A DNA stretch of 64,000 nucleotides from Skermanella pratensis (GTDB lineage: Bacteria; Pseudomonadota; Alphaproteobacteria; Azospirillales; Azospirillaceae), in the NCBI RefSeq assembly GCF_008843145.1, contig NZ_CP030265.1, positions 5,511,001-5,575,000 on the forward strand, in the 5' to 3' direction. Each line of letters begins with the position of its first letter. Position 1 is the stretch's first letter. Below, piece by piece: positions 1 to 8,669 of this stretch. Both the position numbers and the translations under genes were made by a program. Under the pieces are notes generated by a model that ran no database searches, was not told where the DNA came from, and saw only the letters and a program-made list of their open reading frames with translations.

Positions 1-828
1 CATCAGGGCGAACTCGCGCCGGAGGGCGGCGACGCTGCGCCGGGTGGCGCTGGCGAACACGATGTCCTGGGTGCGTTCGAGCACGGCGTCCAGCGAGGCG
101 GGCCGCGGGCTGCGCAGGCTGAACAGGTCGACCGCGACGACGGTCAGGTCGCGGCGGAGCGGTTCCCGGAACGGGTAGTCGAGCGGCAGGTTGTTGGTGT
201 AGCCGGGATCGCACAGCAGCCGGCCGCCGATCTCGACCGGCGGGAAGAGCGGGGTGATGGCGGTGCTGGCCAGGATGTGCTCCGGACCGATCCGGTCGCG
301 GGCGGTGTCGAAATAGACTTCGTCGCCGGTCTCCAGATCGACGCAGGCGGCCGTGAACCGGACCTCCCCGCCGTTGAGCCGGTCGAAATCCACCAGGCGC
401 TCCAGGGTCGCGCGCAGCGGCGCCGTGTCGTACAGGGCGATGTCGTTCGGAACCCACGGCAACGCCGACCACAGGCCGGGATAGCGGTGCCGGAAGATGT
501 TCGGCCGGCCGAACATCGCCGCCAGGGCCGCGTTCATGCCGTTGTAGATCTGGCGCGGCTTGGCCCCGGGGAAGAGCGGCATGCGGGAGGTCGGCAGGGT
601 GGCCTCCTCCCAGAAGCGGGCCAGCTTCGCGTTCCTGTCCTCCGGCGCGTTGCCCGCCAGGATGGCGCCGGTGATCGCCCCCACCGAGGCGCCGATGATC
701 CAGCCGGGGCGAACCCCCTGCTCGTGCAGCTCCTCGTAGGCGCCCGCCAGATAGGCGCCCAGCGCGTTGCCGCCGCCGAGGACAAGCGCGATATCCCGGT
801 TTCCGCCCGGGATGGAGGATAAAGGCAT
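1..828 (-). CDS. Patatin-like phospholipase (C-terminus outside window)
   Basis: Reading leftwards from the ATG at 828, the protein opens with the patatin oxyanion loop (LVLGGGNALGAYLAG). The nucleophile elbow follows as GASVG (G-x-S-x-G), and the Asp of the Ser-Asp dyad comes later in a DPGYTNN block where the family has DGG. These features identify a patatin-type acyl hydrolase acting on membrane lipids. The overall form resembles bacterial patatins with a C-terminal DUF3734, but that part lies beyond base 1, so the subfamily is uncertain. About 276 residues are visible. The gene is divergent from the peptide gene at 1061 across about 230 bases. Confidence 0.85.
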   Translation of the reverse strand, partial: MPLSSIPGGNRDIALVLGGGNALGAYLAGAYEELHEQGVRPGWIIGASVGAITGAILAGNAPEDRNAKLARFWEEATLPTSRMPLFPGAKPRQIYNGMNAALAAMFGRPNIFRHRYPGLWSALPWVPNDIALYDTAPLRATLERLVDFDRLNGGEVRFTAACVDLETGDEVYFDTARDRIGPEHILASTAITPLFPPVEIGGRLLCDPGYTNNLPLDYPFREPLRRDLTVVAVDLFSLRSPRPASLDAVLERTQDIVFASATRRSVAALRREFALM

Positions 829-1060
829 TTCCGATTCCTTGTGCATTCCTGAAAGGTCGAGGATGTTGGTCCGCGATGCGACTTCGCACCTGCGAGATGG
901 CGACCGCGGAGGCAACCGGCAAGGGCCGGCGTCGTTCCAAGGGGCTAGCCCCGACGCCATGGCCGCTCCGTCCTTGTTCCTTAAAAATTTATTTAAATTC
1001 TGGATTAGCCTCGATCGCGTAGGAGAACCCGTTGAAACATCCAATGACAGGAGTTGCGCG

Positions 1061-1312
1061 ATGGAGAACGACGATCTGGAGAAAGGCGCGGGCGACAAGC
1101 TCGAGATGGAGCGGCGGAAGTTCCTGGGTCAATGCGGGCGCTTCGCGATCGCCACGCCGCCGGCCATCACCCTGCTGATGTCGACCAGCCTGACGTCGCA
1201 GGCGATCGCCAAGTCGGGCGGCAAGGGCCACCCCAACAACGGGTACGGCAACGGCCCGCGTGACGGCGTCCCCGGAAAGTCCTGGAAGAACCACGGCGAC
1301 AAGTACCGCTGA
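1061..1312 (+). CDS. Small twin-arginine-like Gly/Asn-rich peptide, candidate precursor
   Basis: This 83-residue protein starts at an ATG preceded by AGGAG with 7-base spacing. Residues 18-22 are RRKFL, followed by a Cys-containing, Pro-containing hydrophobic stretch (24-50, ending SQAIA). A hydrophilic tail rich in Gly, Asn, Lys and Pro follows (51-83). The front half resembles a Tat signal, but the short tail with no folded domain looks like a small secreted or modified peptide. It lies just before a PqqD-HprK fusion and a nucleotidyltransferase-fold gene, so I infer it is the substrate or precursor of that system. PqqD domains are known peptide chaperones in peptide-modification pathways. 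There is no direct evidence of modification. Confidence 0.7.
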   Translation: MENDDLEKGAGDKLEMERRKFLGQCGRFAIATPPAITLLMSTSLTSQAIAKSGGKGHPNNGYGNGPRDGVPGKSWKNHGDKYR

Positions 1313-1404
1313 AGACTCCCGGCCCCGTTTCGAGACGCACCAGCGCATGGAAACCATCTGATGATCGCCGAGGGCGTATCTCTTGCCTTCATCGGGGGCA
1401 CAAG

Positions 1405-2451
1405 GTGCTCTTCAACGAGGCCAGGCAGGAACTGTTCGAGCTGGACGACGGGATGGCGTTCGTCTGGAACCGCCTGACCGAAGGGACCGCGATCGACCGC
1501 ATCGCCGAAGAGGTGGCCGGTCGCGGCCTGCCCGACGGGCAGGTGCGCGCCTGGCTGGACCATGCCGTCTCCGAATGGACCCGCCTGGGGCTGCTCCGGT
1601 CGCCGGCCCTCCGCCAGCGCCTGGGGATCGGCGGGGCATGCATCGAGATCCGCTACGCGACCGCCGCCCTCGCGGAGTTCGCGGCACCGGACTTCAGGCA
1701 TCTGGAGGCGGCGGAGACGGCGGAGAGCGGTCAGGACGGTCGGGTCCCGGATTGCCGACTCGACCTGGCGGAGGAGGACGGCGCGGTCATGATCCGCCGC
1801 GGCGCGGTCGATTTGGCGACCTGCCGGCGGGACGAGATCATACCCGCCCTGAGGGGAGCCCTCACCCTGGAGGCGCTCGGACGGGGACGCTACGAGGTGG
1901 CGCTCCATGCCGCGACGGTCGCCGCAGGCGGCCATGCCCTTCTGCTCAGCGGCTGCCCGGGAGCCGGCAAATCGACGCTGGCCGTGGCGCTGGCCCATTC
2001 CGGCCTGGGCCTCGCGGGGGACGACGTCGCCCTGCTCGGCGCCGACGGGCGGGTGACGGGGCTGCGGTTCGCGCCGGCGCTCAAGCCCGGGTCCTGGCCG
2101 CTGCTGGCGGGGATGCGCCCCGACCTGTTCGACCTGCCGGTCCATGTCCGGTACGACAGCCAGCGGGTCCGCTTTCTCGACGGCGTGCCTGCCGCCGGCG
2201 ACGGCCCGCTTCCGGTCCGCTGGATCGTCAGCCTCGACCGCCGCGACGGGACCGAACCCGCGCTGCGGCCGCTGGACCCGCTGGAAACCCTGCGCGACCT
2301 GATCGGCGGCGCCGCCTCCGCCGACGACCGCCTGGGCACGGACGCTTTCCAGGCCCTGGCCCGCACGCTGGATGCGGCCGGGTGCCATCGGCTCACCTAT
2401 TCGCGGCTCGACGACGCCGTGGCCCTGCTGGTCGGATTATGCGGATCATGA
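1405..2451 (+). CDS. PqqD-like domain fused to HprK-related kinase (HPr-rel-A type)
   Basis: The reading frame encodes about 348 residues. The first 75 or so are a PqqD-like winged-helix peptide-binding domain (LFNEARQELFEL, then FVWNRL). The rest resembles HPr kinase/phosphorylase, with a Walker A loop GCPGAGKST at residues 183-191 and a GDDV segment shortly after. HprK-related kinases with PqqD-like partners are known as the 'HPr-rel-A' system, whose chemistry is not established. The GTG at 1405 has a GGGGG run upstream. The family pattern, however, suggests about 15 more residues encoded from ATG 1361 in another frame, so the start may be damaged (see findings). Its stop overlaps the next gene as ATGA, implying translational coupling. 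Confidence 0.75.
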   Translation: MLFNEARQELFELDDGMAFVWNRLTEGTAIDRIAEEVAGRGLPDGQVRAWLDHAVSEWTRLGLLRSPALRQRLGIGGACIEIRYATAALAEFAAPDFRHLEAAETAESGQDGRVPDCRLDLAEEDGAVMIRRGAVDLATCRRDEIIPALRGALTLEALGRGRYEVALHAATVAAGGHALLLSGCPGAGKSTLAVALAHSGLGLAGDDVALLGADGRVTGLRFAPALKPGSWPLLAGMRPDLFDLPVHVRYDSQRVRFLDGVPAAGDGPLPVRWIVSLDRRDGTEPALRPLDPLETLRDLIGGAASADDRLGTDAFQALARTLDAAGCHRLTYSRLDDAVALLVGLCGS

Positions 2452-3449
2452 CGAAGATGCCTGCCGCTTCCCGGTTCGACGCCCTGGTCTCCTGCCTTCG
2501 GGGACGACCGCCGGCCGATGCCGATTGGGTCGGCGTGGTCGAGGAGGCGAACCGCTATCTGGTCGTTCCCGCCGTCCGGGCCGCGCTGAGCGGATGGACC
2601 GGGCCGGAGGTTCCGCAGGACGTCCGGGACTACCTGGACTTCATCCACGGGCGGAACCACGAGCGGAACCTCCGGCTGCGCGCCCAGGCGGTCGAGGCGG
2701 TCGAGGCGCTGAACCGCCGCGGCATCGTGCCGACCCTGCTGAAGGGAGCCTGCACGCTGCTGACCGCGGCCGAGGACCGGCTTGGCGAACGCATCCTGTG
2801 CGACCTGGACATCCTGGTCCCGGAGGACGGGGTCCCGGCCGCTCTGTCCTGCCTGTCGGCGATCGGCTACGAGGTCCAGCCCGGCGAGGCCCAGGACCAC
2901 GCGCCAGCGGCGCTGGCGCGCCGGCGGGACGTCGGGATGATCGACCTGCATGTCCGGCCGCCCGGTCCGGCCAGGTTCCACCACCCCGGCAGGCTCGCCC
3001 GGAGCGGCCGCGTCCTGGCGGTCGGGACGGCGGGCCGGGCCGTGCTGCCGAGCCCGGAGTTCCGCGCCCTGCACCTGATCGCGCACGACATGTTCCACGA
3101 CAAGCTCTACCTGCGCGGAGACTTCGAGCTGAGGCGGCTCGTCGACCTGGACGGGATCGTCAGGGCCCATCCCGGCCTCGACTGGAACGAGGTCGCCGCC
3201 CTGCTGGACGGCCGCGAGGCCCGGCACGCCCTGGAGGCCCAGCTGGTGGCGCTGAGGTCGCTGTTCGGCGCCGACGTCCCCGCCGTCCCGTTCAGCCACG
3301 CCGTTCCCCATTTCCAGCACTGGCGCCGCCTGCAGCAGGCCCGGCACCCGGGTTTCAGGACGCTTCTGCGGGGGATCTACCGGTCGTCGCGGCGGCTGGG
3401 GGGCGGCGGGACGCGGGGTTTGCTGACGGAGCCCCCCGGGGGACTGTAA
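2448..3449 (+). CDS. Nucleotidyltransferase-fold protein (NTP_transf_5-like)
   Basis: The 333-residue product starts at an ATG in an ATGA overlap with the preceding kinase; an in-frame ATG at 2439 is an alternative. It contains LLKG at about 97-100 and a GERILCDLDILV block with paired acidic residues at 119 and 121. This is the metal-binding signature of the NTP_transf_5 group of Pol-beta-like nucleotidyltransferases. Proteins of this family often sit beside PqqD/HprK-like genes and peptide-modifying clusters. The reaction is unknown; nucleotidyl transfer to a peptide or small molecule is an inference. It is the last gene of the apparent operon. Confidence 0.75.
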   Translation: MTKMPAASRFDALVSCLRGRPPADADWVGVVEEANRYLVVPAVRAALSGWTGPEVPQDVRDYLDFIHGRNHERNLRLRAQAVEAVEALNRRGIVPTLLKGACTLLTAAEDRLGERILCDLDILVPEDGVPAALSCLSAIGYEVQPGEAQDHAPAALARRRDVGMIDLHVRPPGPARFHHPGRLARSGRVLAVGTAGRAVLPSPEFRALHLIAHDMFHDKLYLRGDFELRRLVDLDGIVRAHPGLDWNEVAALLDGREARHALEAQLVALRSLFGADVPAVPFSHAVPHFQHWRRLQQARHPGFRTLLRGIYRSSRRLGGGGTRGLLTEPPGGL

Positions 3450-3819
3450 GCAAACGTCTACAAACGGGGTGGCGTCGGGCTGGCGGCGCCCTCATGGCAT
3501 CCGGACCGGACCCGACCCGACCGGCGCTTCCCGCGGGAAGCGATGCCGACATCACTCCCCCGGAACATGTCAGCATCCGTCATGAAAAGCCGGCGCGCCG
3601 AGTGCGGGGTGCCGGCCCCGGAAGGGTGCCGTGTGTTCTTCGTATTCACGCTCCAAAGATCCGGCACCGGGGTGCGGAGCGAATTCTGGCACGAAGTCAT
3701 GAAGGAATACTTTCCTTCGTAATGGAGAAGGGTTGTCCGGAGACTTTGCGCCGTGGACAATCGCCGGCGGCGGCTCCAACCTTCCGGCCCCGAAGCCGCG
3801 ACCACGAAGGAGACCGGAC
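3450..3819. other. Intergenic stretch without a convincing gene
   Basis: I see no credible coding region here. A perfect 7-base inverted repeat (GAAGGAA at 3701-3707, TTCCTTC at 3712-3718) lies about 100 bases before the cupin start and could be a small hairpin or operator. The right end carries the cupin ribosome-binding site (GAAGGAGA at 3806-3813). Confidence 0.5.
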
Positions 3820-4173
3820 ATGACGGAACCCGTCAACCTCGCCCGGAAGCTTAGTCTGTTCCAGGATCACTGGTCGCCCAGGATCATCGCCGGCTTCAAC
3901 GGTCACGACGTCATGGTGGTGAAGGCCGAGGGGGAGTTCGTGTGGCACTCCCACCCGGATACCGACGACTTTTTCCTGGTCCTGAAGGGCGACCTCACGA
4001 TCGAGCTTCGGGACTCGGAGGTCAAGCTGGGTCCCGGCGATCTCTACATCGTCCCGAAGGGCGTGGAACATCGGCCGGTCGCCCATGGCGAGGTCCACCT
4101 GCTGCTCATCGAGCCGCACGGCACGCCCAACACGGGCGACGAGGCCACCGCCGCGAAGAAGGTGCCCGTCTAG
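3820..4173 (+). CDS. Small cupin-domain protein
   Basis: This is a 117-residue single-domain cupin. Motif 1 is HSHPDTDDFFLVLKG, with metal ligands His43 and His45 and an Asp (49/50) in the usual Glu position. Motif 2 is PGDLYIVPKGVEH, with His84. The start at 3820 is chosen because GAAGGAGA lies directly upstream; longer in-frame starts lack one. Such small cupins bind a divalent metal and act as isomerases, dioxygenases or sensors, so the substrate cannot be named. It is a single gene followed by a large inverted repeat. Confidence 0.85.
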   Translation: MTEPVNLARKLSLFQDHWSPRIIAGFNGHDVMVVKAEGEFVWHSHPDTDDFFLVLKGDLTIELRDSEVKLGPGDLYIVPKGVEHRPVAHGEVHLLLIEPHGTPNTGDEATAAKKVPV

Positions 4174-4202
4174 TACTACAGCCTGCCGTTCCAATCGTCG
4201 CG

Positions 4203-4294
4203 ATGCGTTGGGTTACGGGCTCAACCTACGGTTTGACGAGGAGCGGCAGTGATGCCGGCCGTCGACCGTAGGTTCTGCCCGTGGCCCAACGCAT
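4203..4294. repeat. Imperfect inverted repeat, REP-like
   Basis: A 30-base left arm (4203-4232, beginning ATGCGTTGGGTTACGGGC) pairs with a right arm at 4265-4294 (ending GGCCCAACGCAT). About 26 of 30 positions match, around a 32-base centre. The TGCGTTGGGTTACG...AACCTACG pattern resembles dispersed intergenic repeats found in many proteobacteria. It lies between the cupin gene and the end of the convergent protease gene, so it may also form a bidirectional terminator-like hairpin. Confidence 0.7.
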
Positions 4295-4466
4295 GGGACC
4301 GGCTGTCCCGGCCAAATCAACCTGATCGGGCACCGCTTCAGCGGTCCTGCACGGCAATTCTTGATGAGTTCGGCGGAGCGTCGATGCAGGGCGTCATCGA
4401 ACTTCCGGGTTGCCGGGTAACCCATCGTAGCGCGCAGGTCCCGCCGACGCCCCTACCATGGCTGTC

Positions 4467-5258
4467 TCAGCCGTTCCGCAGAACCTGGGGCAGGATCTGC
4501 TCCAGCGCTTCGATGCGCGCCCTGGGCGCCGGGTGGGTGGAGATGAAGGCGGGCGCCGTCCGTCCCCCGGCGCGCTCCATCAGCCGCCACAGTTCCACCG
4601 CCTCCCGGGGGTCGAAGCGCGCCTTGGCCATGGTCAGCAGCCCGAGTTCGTCCGCCTCCAGTTCCTGGCGCCGCGAGTATGGCAGTTCCAGCCCGAACTC
4701 CACCCCGACGCCGAGCAGCGCCGCGATCTGGTTGGCGTAGGCCACGTCCCCGATCTGGAGCGCCGCGCTGACCAGTTGCAGACCGAACTGCTTGGCCGCC
4801 GCGACGCTCAGCCGTTCCTGGGAGTGCTCGGCCTGGTTATGCCCGATCTCGTGGCCGATGACGGCGGCAAGCTGGTCCTCGTTGGCGGCGACCCGGAACA
4901 TGCCTTCGAACACGCCGATCTTGCCGCCGGGCAGGGCGAAGGCGTTGGGCTCGTCGCGGGCGAAGACGACCATTTCCCACCGGGCGGGGTCCTCGCCGGC
5001 CGCCTGGAGCAGGCGCCGGCCGATCGCCTGGAGGACCTGCTGCAGGTCCCGGGCCTGCGATACCGGCGTCTGCGCCCGGATGCGTTGCCAGCTTTCCACC
5101 CCGAGCCGGCGGACGGTCTCGTCGGAAACGAGCTGGATCGGAAAGCCGCCGATCTCGTCGCAGCCGGCGACCAGCGGCGCCGCGGCCACGCCGGCAAGCA
5201 GGCCGAGCATGCGGCGGCGGTCGAGCGGCGGGGAGCAGGAGCACATGGGATGGCACAT
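4467..5258 (-). CDS. M48-family metalloprotease, lipoprotein
   Basis: The product is about 263 residues from the ATG at 5258; ATG 5246 and a longer form are possible, and no start has a strong ribosome-binding site. A basic RRR segment and hydrophobic stretch end in a lipobox with Cys33 (LVAGC), predicting a lipid-anchored envelope protein. The zinc site is GHEIGH (His136, Glu137, His140), and Glu201 in ELEADELG is the third ligand. This is the gluzincin layout of the M48/Ste24-HtpX-BepA group. These proteases act in outer-membrane protein quality control; that role is inferred here. The gene runs against the cupin and away from the SGNH gene. Confidence 0.9.
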   Translation of the reverse strand: MCHPMCSCSPPLDRRRMLGLLAGVAAAPLVAGCDEIGGFPIQLVSDETVRRLGVESWQRIRAQTPVSQARDLQQVLQAIGRRLLQAAGEDPARWEMVVFARDEPNAFALPGGKIGVFEGMFRVAANEDQLAAVIGHEIGHNQAEHSQERLSVAAAKQFGLQLVSAALQIGDVAYANQIAALLGVGVEFGLELPYSRRQELEADELGLLTMAKARFDPREAVELWRLMERAGGRTAPAFISTHPAPRARIEALEQILPQVLRNG

Positions 5259-5444
5259 CGTCTGACGGTGGAGTAAGGCGGAGCGGAGCGAAGTGATGCG
5301 GGGCCAAGCAACCAACGGGCGGACGGGCATACCGGTTGCGTGGGCCGTTTCCAGCGCTCAGGTCCTTCCGGGAGCGTTCGCCCGGTCGGACTGTTGGCCC
5401 GGGGGCTGAGAATGCCATCGCCGTCATCGACCTGGAAGGGAGAC

Positions 5445-6104
5445 ATGCCCATGGGCCATCTGGTGCTGCTCGGAGATTCCGTGTTCGACAATGCCGCCTA
5501 TGTCGGGGGCGGACCCGACGTGGTGGCGCAGCTGCGCGACCGTCTGCCGGCCGGCTGGCGGGCGACGCTGCGGGCGGTGGACGGCAGCGTGATCGGCGGT
5601 GTGGAACGGCAGCTCGACCGGCTTCCGGCGGACGCGAGCCATCTGGTCGTCAGCACCGGCGGCAACGACGCGCTGGGCTATGCAAGCGTGCTGGAGGCCG
5701 GGGCGCGGTCGGTGGCGGAGGCGGTGGACAGGCTCGCCACCATCCGGGAGCGGTTCGGGCGGGATTATGAAGCCATGCTCGACCGGGTGCTGGAACGCGG
5801 CCTTCCCACGGCCGTCTGCACCATCTACGACACCCGGATACCGGAACCGCGCCGGCGTCTGGTGGTGACGGCGCTGTGCCTGCTGAACGACCGCATAACC
5901 CGCGCCGCCTTCGCGCGCGGGCTGCCGCTGGTCGACCTGCGCCTCGTCTGCGACCGGGACGAGGACTATGCGAACCCCATCGAGCCGTCGGTGCGCGGCG
6001 GGGAGAAGATCGCGGCGGCGATCGCCGGGCTGGCGGTCGGGCCGATGTCGGGGGAGCTTGGCGGCGGCGGCGGCGGGAGCCGGTCGGTGGTGGCGGTGCG
6101 GTGA
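5445..6104 (+). CDS. SGNH/GDSL-type hydrolase-like protein
   Basis: The 219-residue protein starts at ATG 5445 behind GGAAGGGA. Block I is LVLLGDSVFDN (Ser12) and block III is STGGNDALG (Asn74), both typical of SGNH lipases/esterases. The C-terminal block, where these enzymes have D-x-x-H, reads NPIEPSVRGGEKIA, with Glu180 in place of the catalytic His. It is therefore either an alternative catalytic arrangement of this subfamily or a non-hydrolytic member. There is no signal peptide, so it is probably cytosolic. The C-terminus carries a glycine run (GGGGGG). Confidence 0.75.
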   Translation: MPMGHLVLLGDSVFDNAAYVGGGPDVVAQLRDRLPAGWRATLRAVDGSVIGGVERQLDRLPADASHLVVSTGGNDALGYASVLEAGARSVAEAVDRLATIRERFGRDYEAMLDRVLERGLPTAVCTIYDTRIPEPRRRLVVTALCLLNDRITRAAFARGLPLVDLRLVCDRDEDYANPIEPSVRGGEKIAAAIAGLAVGPMSGELGGGGGGSRSVVAVR

Positions 6105-6203
6105 ACGGGGGCGGGGGTGGCCGGTGTTTCGGGAGGTATGAGAAAACACGCCCACCAGGCATTGCGCGGCGGCTTGGCATGGGCTATGGTCCTCCCCGTC
6201 GCT

Positions 6204-6280
<77 letters not shown>

Positions 6281-6288
6281 TCGAATTC

Positions 6289-6321
6289 AAGGGCTTAGCT
6301 GGCAACCAGCTAAGCCCTTTT
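6289..6321 (+). terminator. Rho-independent terminator of the tRNA
   Basis: A perfect 14-base stem (AAGGGCTTAGCTGG paired with CCAGCTAAGCCCTT) with a CAA loop is followed by TTTTGATTTT. It starts 9 bases after the tRNA CCA end. Confidence 0.92.
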
Positions 6322-6675
6322 GATTTTCAGCAATCGCATGATCATCTAATGGATACACAAGGCCTGCGATGTCGCGGGTCGCGTGGAACCGAGGCTGAGA
6401 ACACCTCAGCCCAAGGCGCAACATTGATTTGAGTTTCATGCCCGCCGCTCCAGATCGTTAGCCGAGACGCCTGTCGGGCATTCCGGGGAAACAAACCTGC
6501 CCGGTGAAACAAACCTGTTTGTCCAGGATCCGAACCACGGCCTCCCGGAGGATCATCCGGAAAGCCGCCGCGGATAGTCCGGTTCAGCGTTCCGTGACAA
6601 CCAGTGCCGGCGCACCTTTTGGCGTGGCGTCTGTTTGCCTTTCAAAAGTCCGCTGAAGCCAGAGATTGGATACCC
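6322..6675. other. Non-coding interval after tRNA-Arg
   Basis: No gene is supported. The interval contains a short direct repeat of GTGAAACAAACCTG-like sequence near 6490-6520 and is less GC-rich than its surroundings. Its position after a tRNA and before an atypical gene is compatible with an old insertion, but I see no duplicated tRNA end or integrase. Confidence 0.4.
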
Positions 6676-7515
6676 GTGTCCCTTCACCTCCTGATCGTCG
6701 CCAGCGAAACGCCGGATCAAGCCGAAGCGCGCCGCCAATCCGTTGGGGCTGCGTCGCACGAGACCTATGCATCGACCGTACGCTCGCTCGCCGAGGGCGC
6801 TTCCATCGATTTCGCGTCCTGTGTCGATGGATCGAGAACGCCTTCGATCCCCGAGCTTCGTCGATATGATGGCATCTTCTTCGCCGGCTCTCCGATCCAG
6901 ATGCACGAGGATACCGGGGAAAGCCGTTCGGCCGCTCGTTTCGCGACGGACGTATTTGAGTCCGGAACGCCCGCGTTCGGATCATGCGCCGGTCTGCAGA
7001 TCGCGGCCGTCGCGGCAGGAGGGACGTGCAAGCCGCGCGAAACGATGATGGAGGCCGGATTCGCGCGAGGGATCACGGCAACGGAAGCCGGGCGTGATCA
7101 TCCGCTCCTGCAGGGGCGGCCGATCGTCTGGGACGCTCCGGCCATGCATTTCAGCGTCATCGACACCATGCCGGAAGGCGGTGTCGTCCTGGCAAGGACG
7201 AAGAGCACGCCGATCGAAGCCGCGGAGATCAGGTCGCAGAACGGGATTTTCTGGGGCGTGCAGTATCATCCCGAGCTGACGATCGGCGAGATCGCCGCAT
7301 CCCTTCGCAGACAGACGGACGACCTCATCGCGCAGGACATGGCAAGGGATCGCGTGGCCATCGAGTTTTACGCAGCTTTGCTCGACGAACTGCACGACGA
7401 CGCTACGCGCAGGGACATTGCCTGGCGGATCGGGATCGACGACGAGATCATCGACGAAAAAAAACGCACGAGCGAGCTGCGCAGCTTTCTGCGTCTGCTG
7501 GAGCGGCGAGCGTGA
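6676..7515 (+). CDS. Class I glutamine amidotransferase-like protein
   Basis: The 279-residue form starts at GTG 6676, immediately before the first strand (LHLLIVAS); ATG 6604 would add 24 residues. The nucleophile elbow is FGSCAGLQ (Cys104), and a YHPE block supplies the catalytic His and Glu. This is the GATase1 triad seen in GMP synthase-like proteins. There is no synthetase domain, and the C-terminal 80 residues are charged and helical. It probably releases ammonia from glutamine or hydrolyses a gamma-glutamyl bond. Its codon use seems less GC-rich than its neighbours, and it lies next to a tRNA, which hints at horizontal acquisition. Confidence 0.8.
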   Translation: MSLHLLIVASETPDQAEARRQSVGAASHETYASTVRSLAEGASIDFASCVDGSRTPSIPELRRYDGIFFAGSPIQMHEDTGESRSAARFATDVFESGTPAFGSCAGLQIAAVAAGGTCKPRETMMEAGFARGITATEAGRDHPLLQGRPIVWDAPAMHFSVIDTMPEGGVVLARTKSTPIEAAEIRSQNGIFWGVQYHPELTIGEIAASLRRQTDDLIAQDMARDRVAIEFYAALLDELHDDATRRDIAWRIGIDDEIIDEKKRTSELRSFLRLLERRA

Positions 7516-7554
7516 ACCCGCTTCCGCTCAGGATATCGCCCGCCCCCTATCCCT

Positions 7555-8574
7555 TCACCCCTCCTCCTGCAAGGCGTTGAACACCGTGCTCTGCCGTCGG
7601 TAGAGGCTGGCGGCGTCGGCGTGGAAGCGGCCGCATTCGTCCTTCGGGACCAGGGGGAGGATGCGCAGCGTGGTCAGAGCCAGGGCGGGGTCGGCGGTGC
7701 TGCCCGGCCAGTTGCTCCAGAGGTCGCAGACCGGCTGCCAGCCGTCGAGCAGCCAGGCCAGGCGGTCGACCGCCTGCCTGAAGGCGGGGCCGCGCGAGTC
7801 CCAGTCTTCCAGAAGGGGGCCGGGGTCCGCCGTCATGGCATCGACGTGCCGGATCAGGTCCTCGCCGATCGCCACGGTCAGCCGGGCGACGTCGGCGATC
7901 AGCACGGTCGCGTCGCCGCCGGCGCCCTCGATGCGGGCGGCAAAGTCGCGCACCCGGGCGAACAGGGTGCGGAGCGGCCCCCGGCCGCCCTCGGCATCGA
8001 CGCCGAGCGGGAGGGCGAGGGAGGCGGCCTTCTGGATGCGGTCGAACAGGTTCTCGGGTTGCAGGGCGGCACGGGCGGCGACCTTGCCCGCAGCCGTCGC
8101 CAGCAGCAGCGGGGTCATGGGATAGCCGTTGACGGTCAGGCCGGGCGACGGGATCAGGCGGCGCAGCAGGTGGAAGGCGGTCACCGTGGCGACCTGGGCG
8201 CGGTCGGCCAGCAGATCGTCGGCGTCCTGGAGCATGGCCTCGCCGGCGAGGCCGCTGCGGGCGACCCGGTAGGCCGCGACCTGGATGCGCTCGGGCGTGA
8301 CCGCCAGGGTGGTCAGCACTTCGGCATGAAGCGTCAGGTCGTGCAGGTTCAGGCGCAGTATGTCGGGGAGCGCGCGCCACGGCAGGATATAGACGCCGCG
8401 GCCGCCCGAAAAGCCGTAGACCAGCGCTTCGAGTTCGCCCTGGGCGCCCCGTCTGACGCGGGCATTGGCCAGGTCCGGCTTCTGGAACGGTACCGTGGCG
8501 CCGCGCTCCTCGAAGGTGGCGGGCACATGGTCGCCGGACAGGCGGGTCGTGAACGGCGGCAGGGTCTCGTTCAT
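7555..8574 (-). CDS. Conserved-looking protein of unknown function (339 aa)
   Basis: I do not recognise this protein. It is predicted soluble, with an all-helical C-terminal two-thirds and a short mixed N-terminal part (residues 1-75) containing ALVYGFSGGRGVYILPW. No catalytic motif, signal peptide or membrane segment is visible. The frame has the strong third-position GC of real genes in this window. It lies directly downstream of another unrecognised gene on the same strand (gap about 95 bases), so the two probably form a unit. Confidence 0.65.
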   Translation of the reverse strand: MNETLPPFTTRLSGDHVPATFEERGATVPFQKPDLANARVRRGAQGELEALVYGFSGGRGVYILPWRALPDILRLNLHDLTLHAEVLTTLAVTPERIQVAAYRVARSGLAGEAMLQDADDLLADRAQVATVTAFHLLRRLIPSPGLTVNGYPMTPLLLATAAGKVAARAALQPENLFDRIQKAASLALPLGVDAEGGRGPLRTLFARVRDFAARIEGAGGDATVLIADVARLTVAIGEDLIRHVDAMTADPGPLLEDWDSRGPAFRQAVDRLAWLLDGWQPVCDLWSNWPGSTADPALALTTLRILPLVPKDECGRFHADAASLYRRQSTVFNALQEEG

Positions 8575-8669
8575 GGTGAGCGGCTCTTCGGAAAGGGATG
8601 CCGGACGATGATGCGCCCGAGGGATTGAAGAATTGCTTGCGGCTGGGCAACCGCACGTGGAAGGCCCGC

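Noticed and set aside
1129-2388. A 419-codon minus-strand frame opposite the PqqD-HprK gene
   Set aside because: The Walker A motif and PqqD pattern are on the plus strand; the minus frame has shadow composition.
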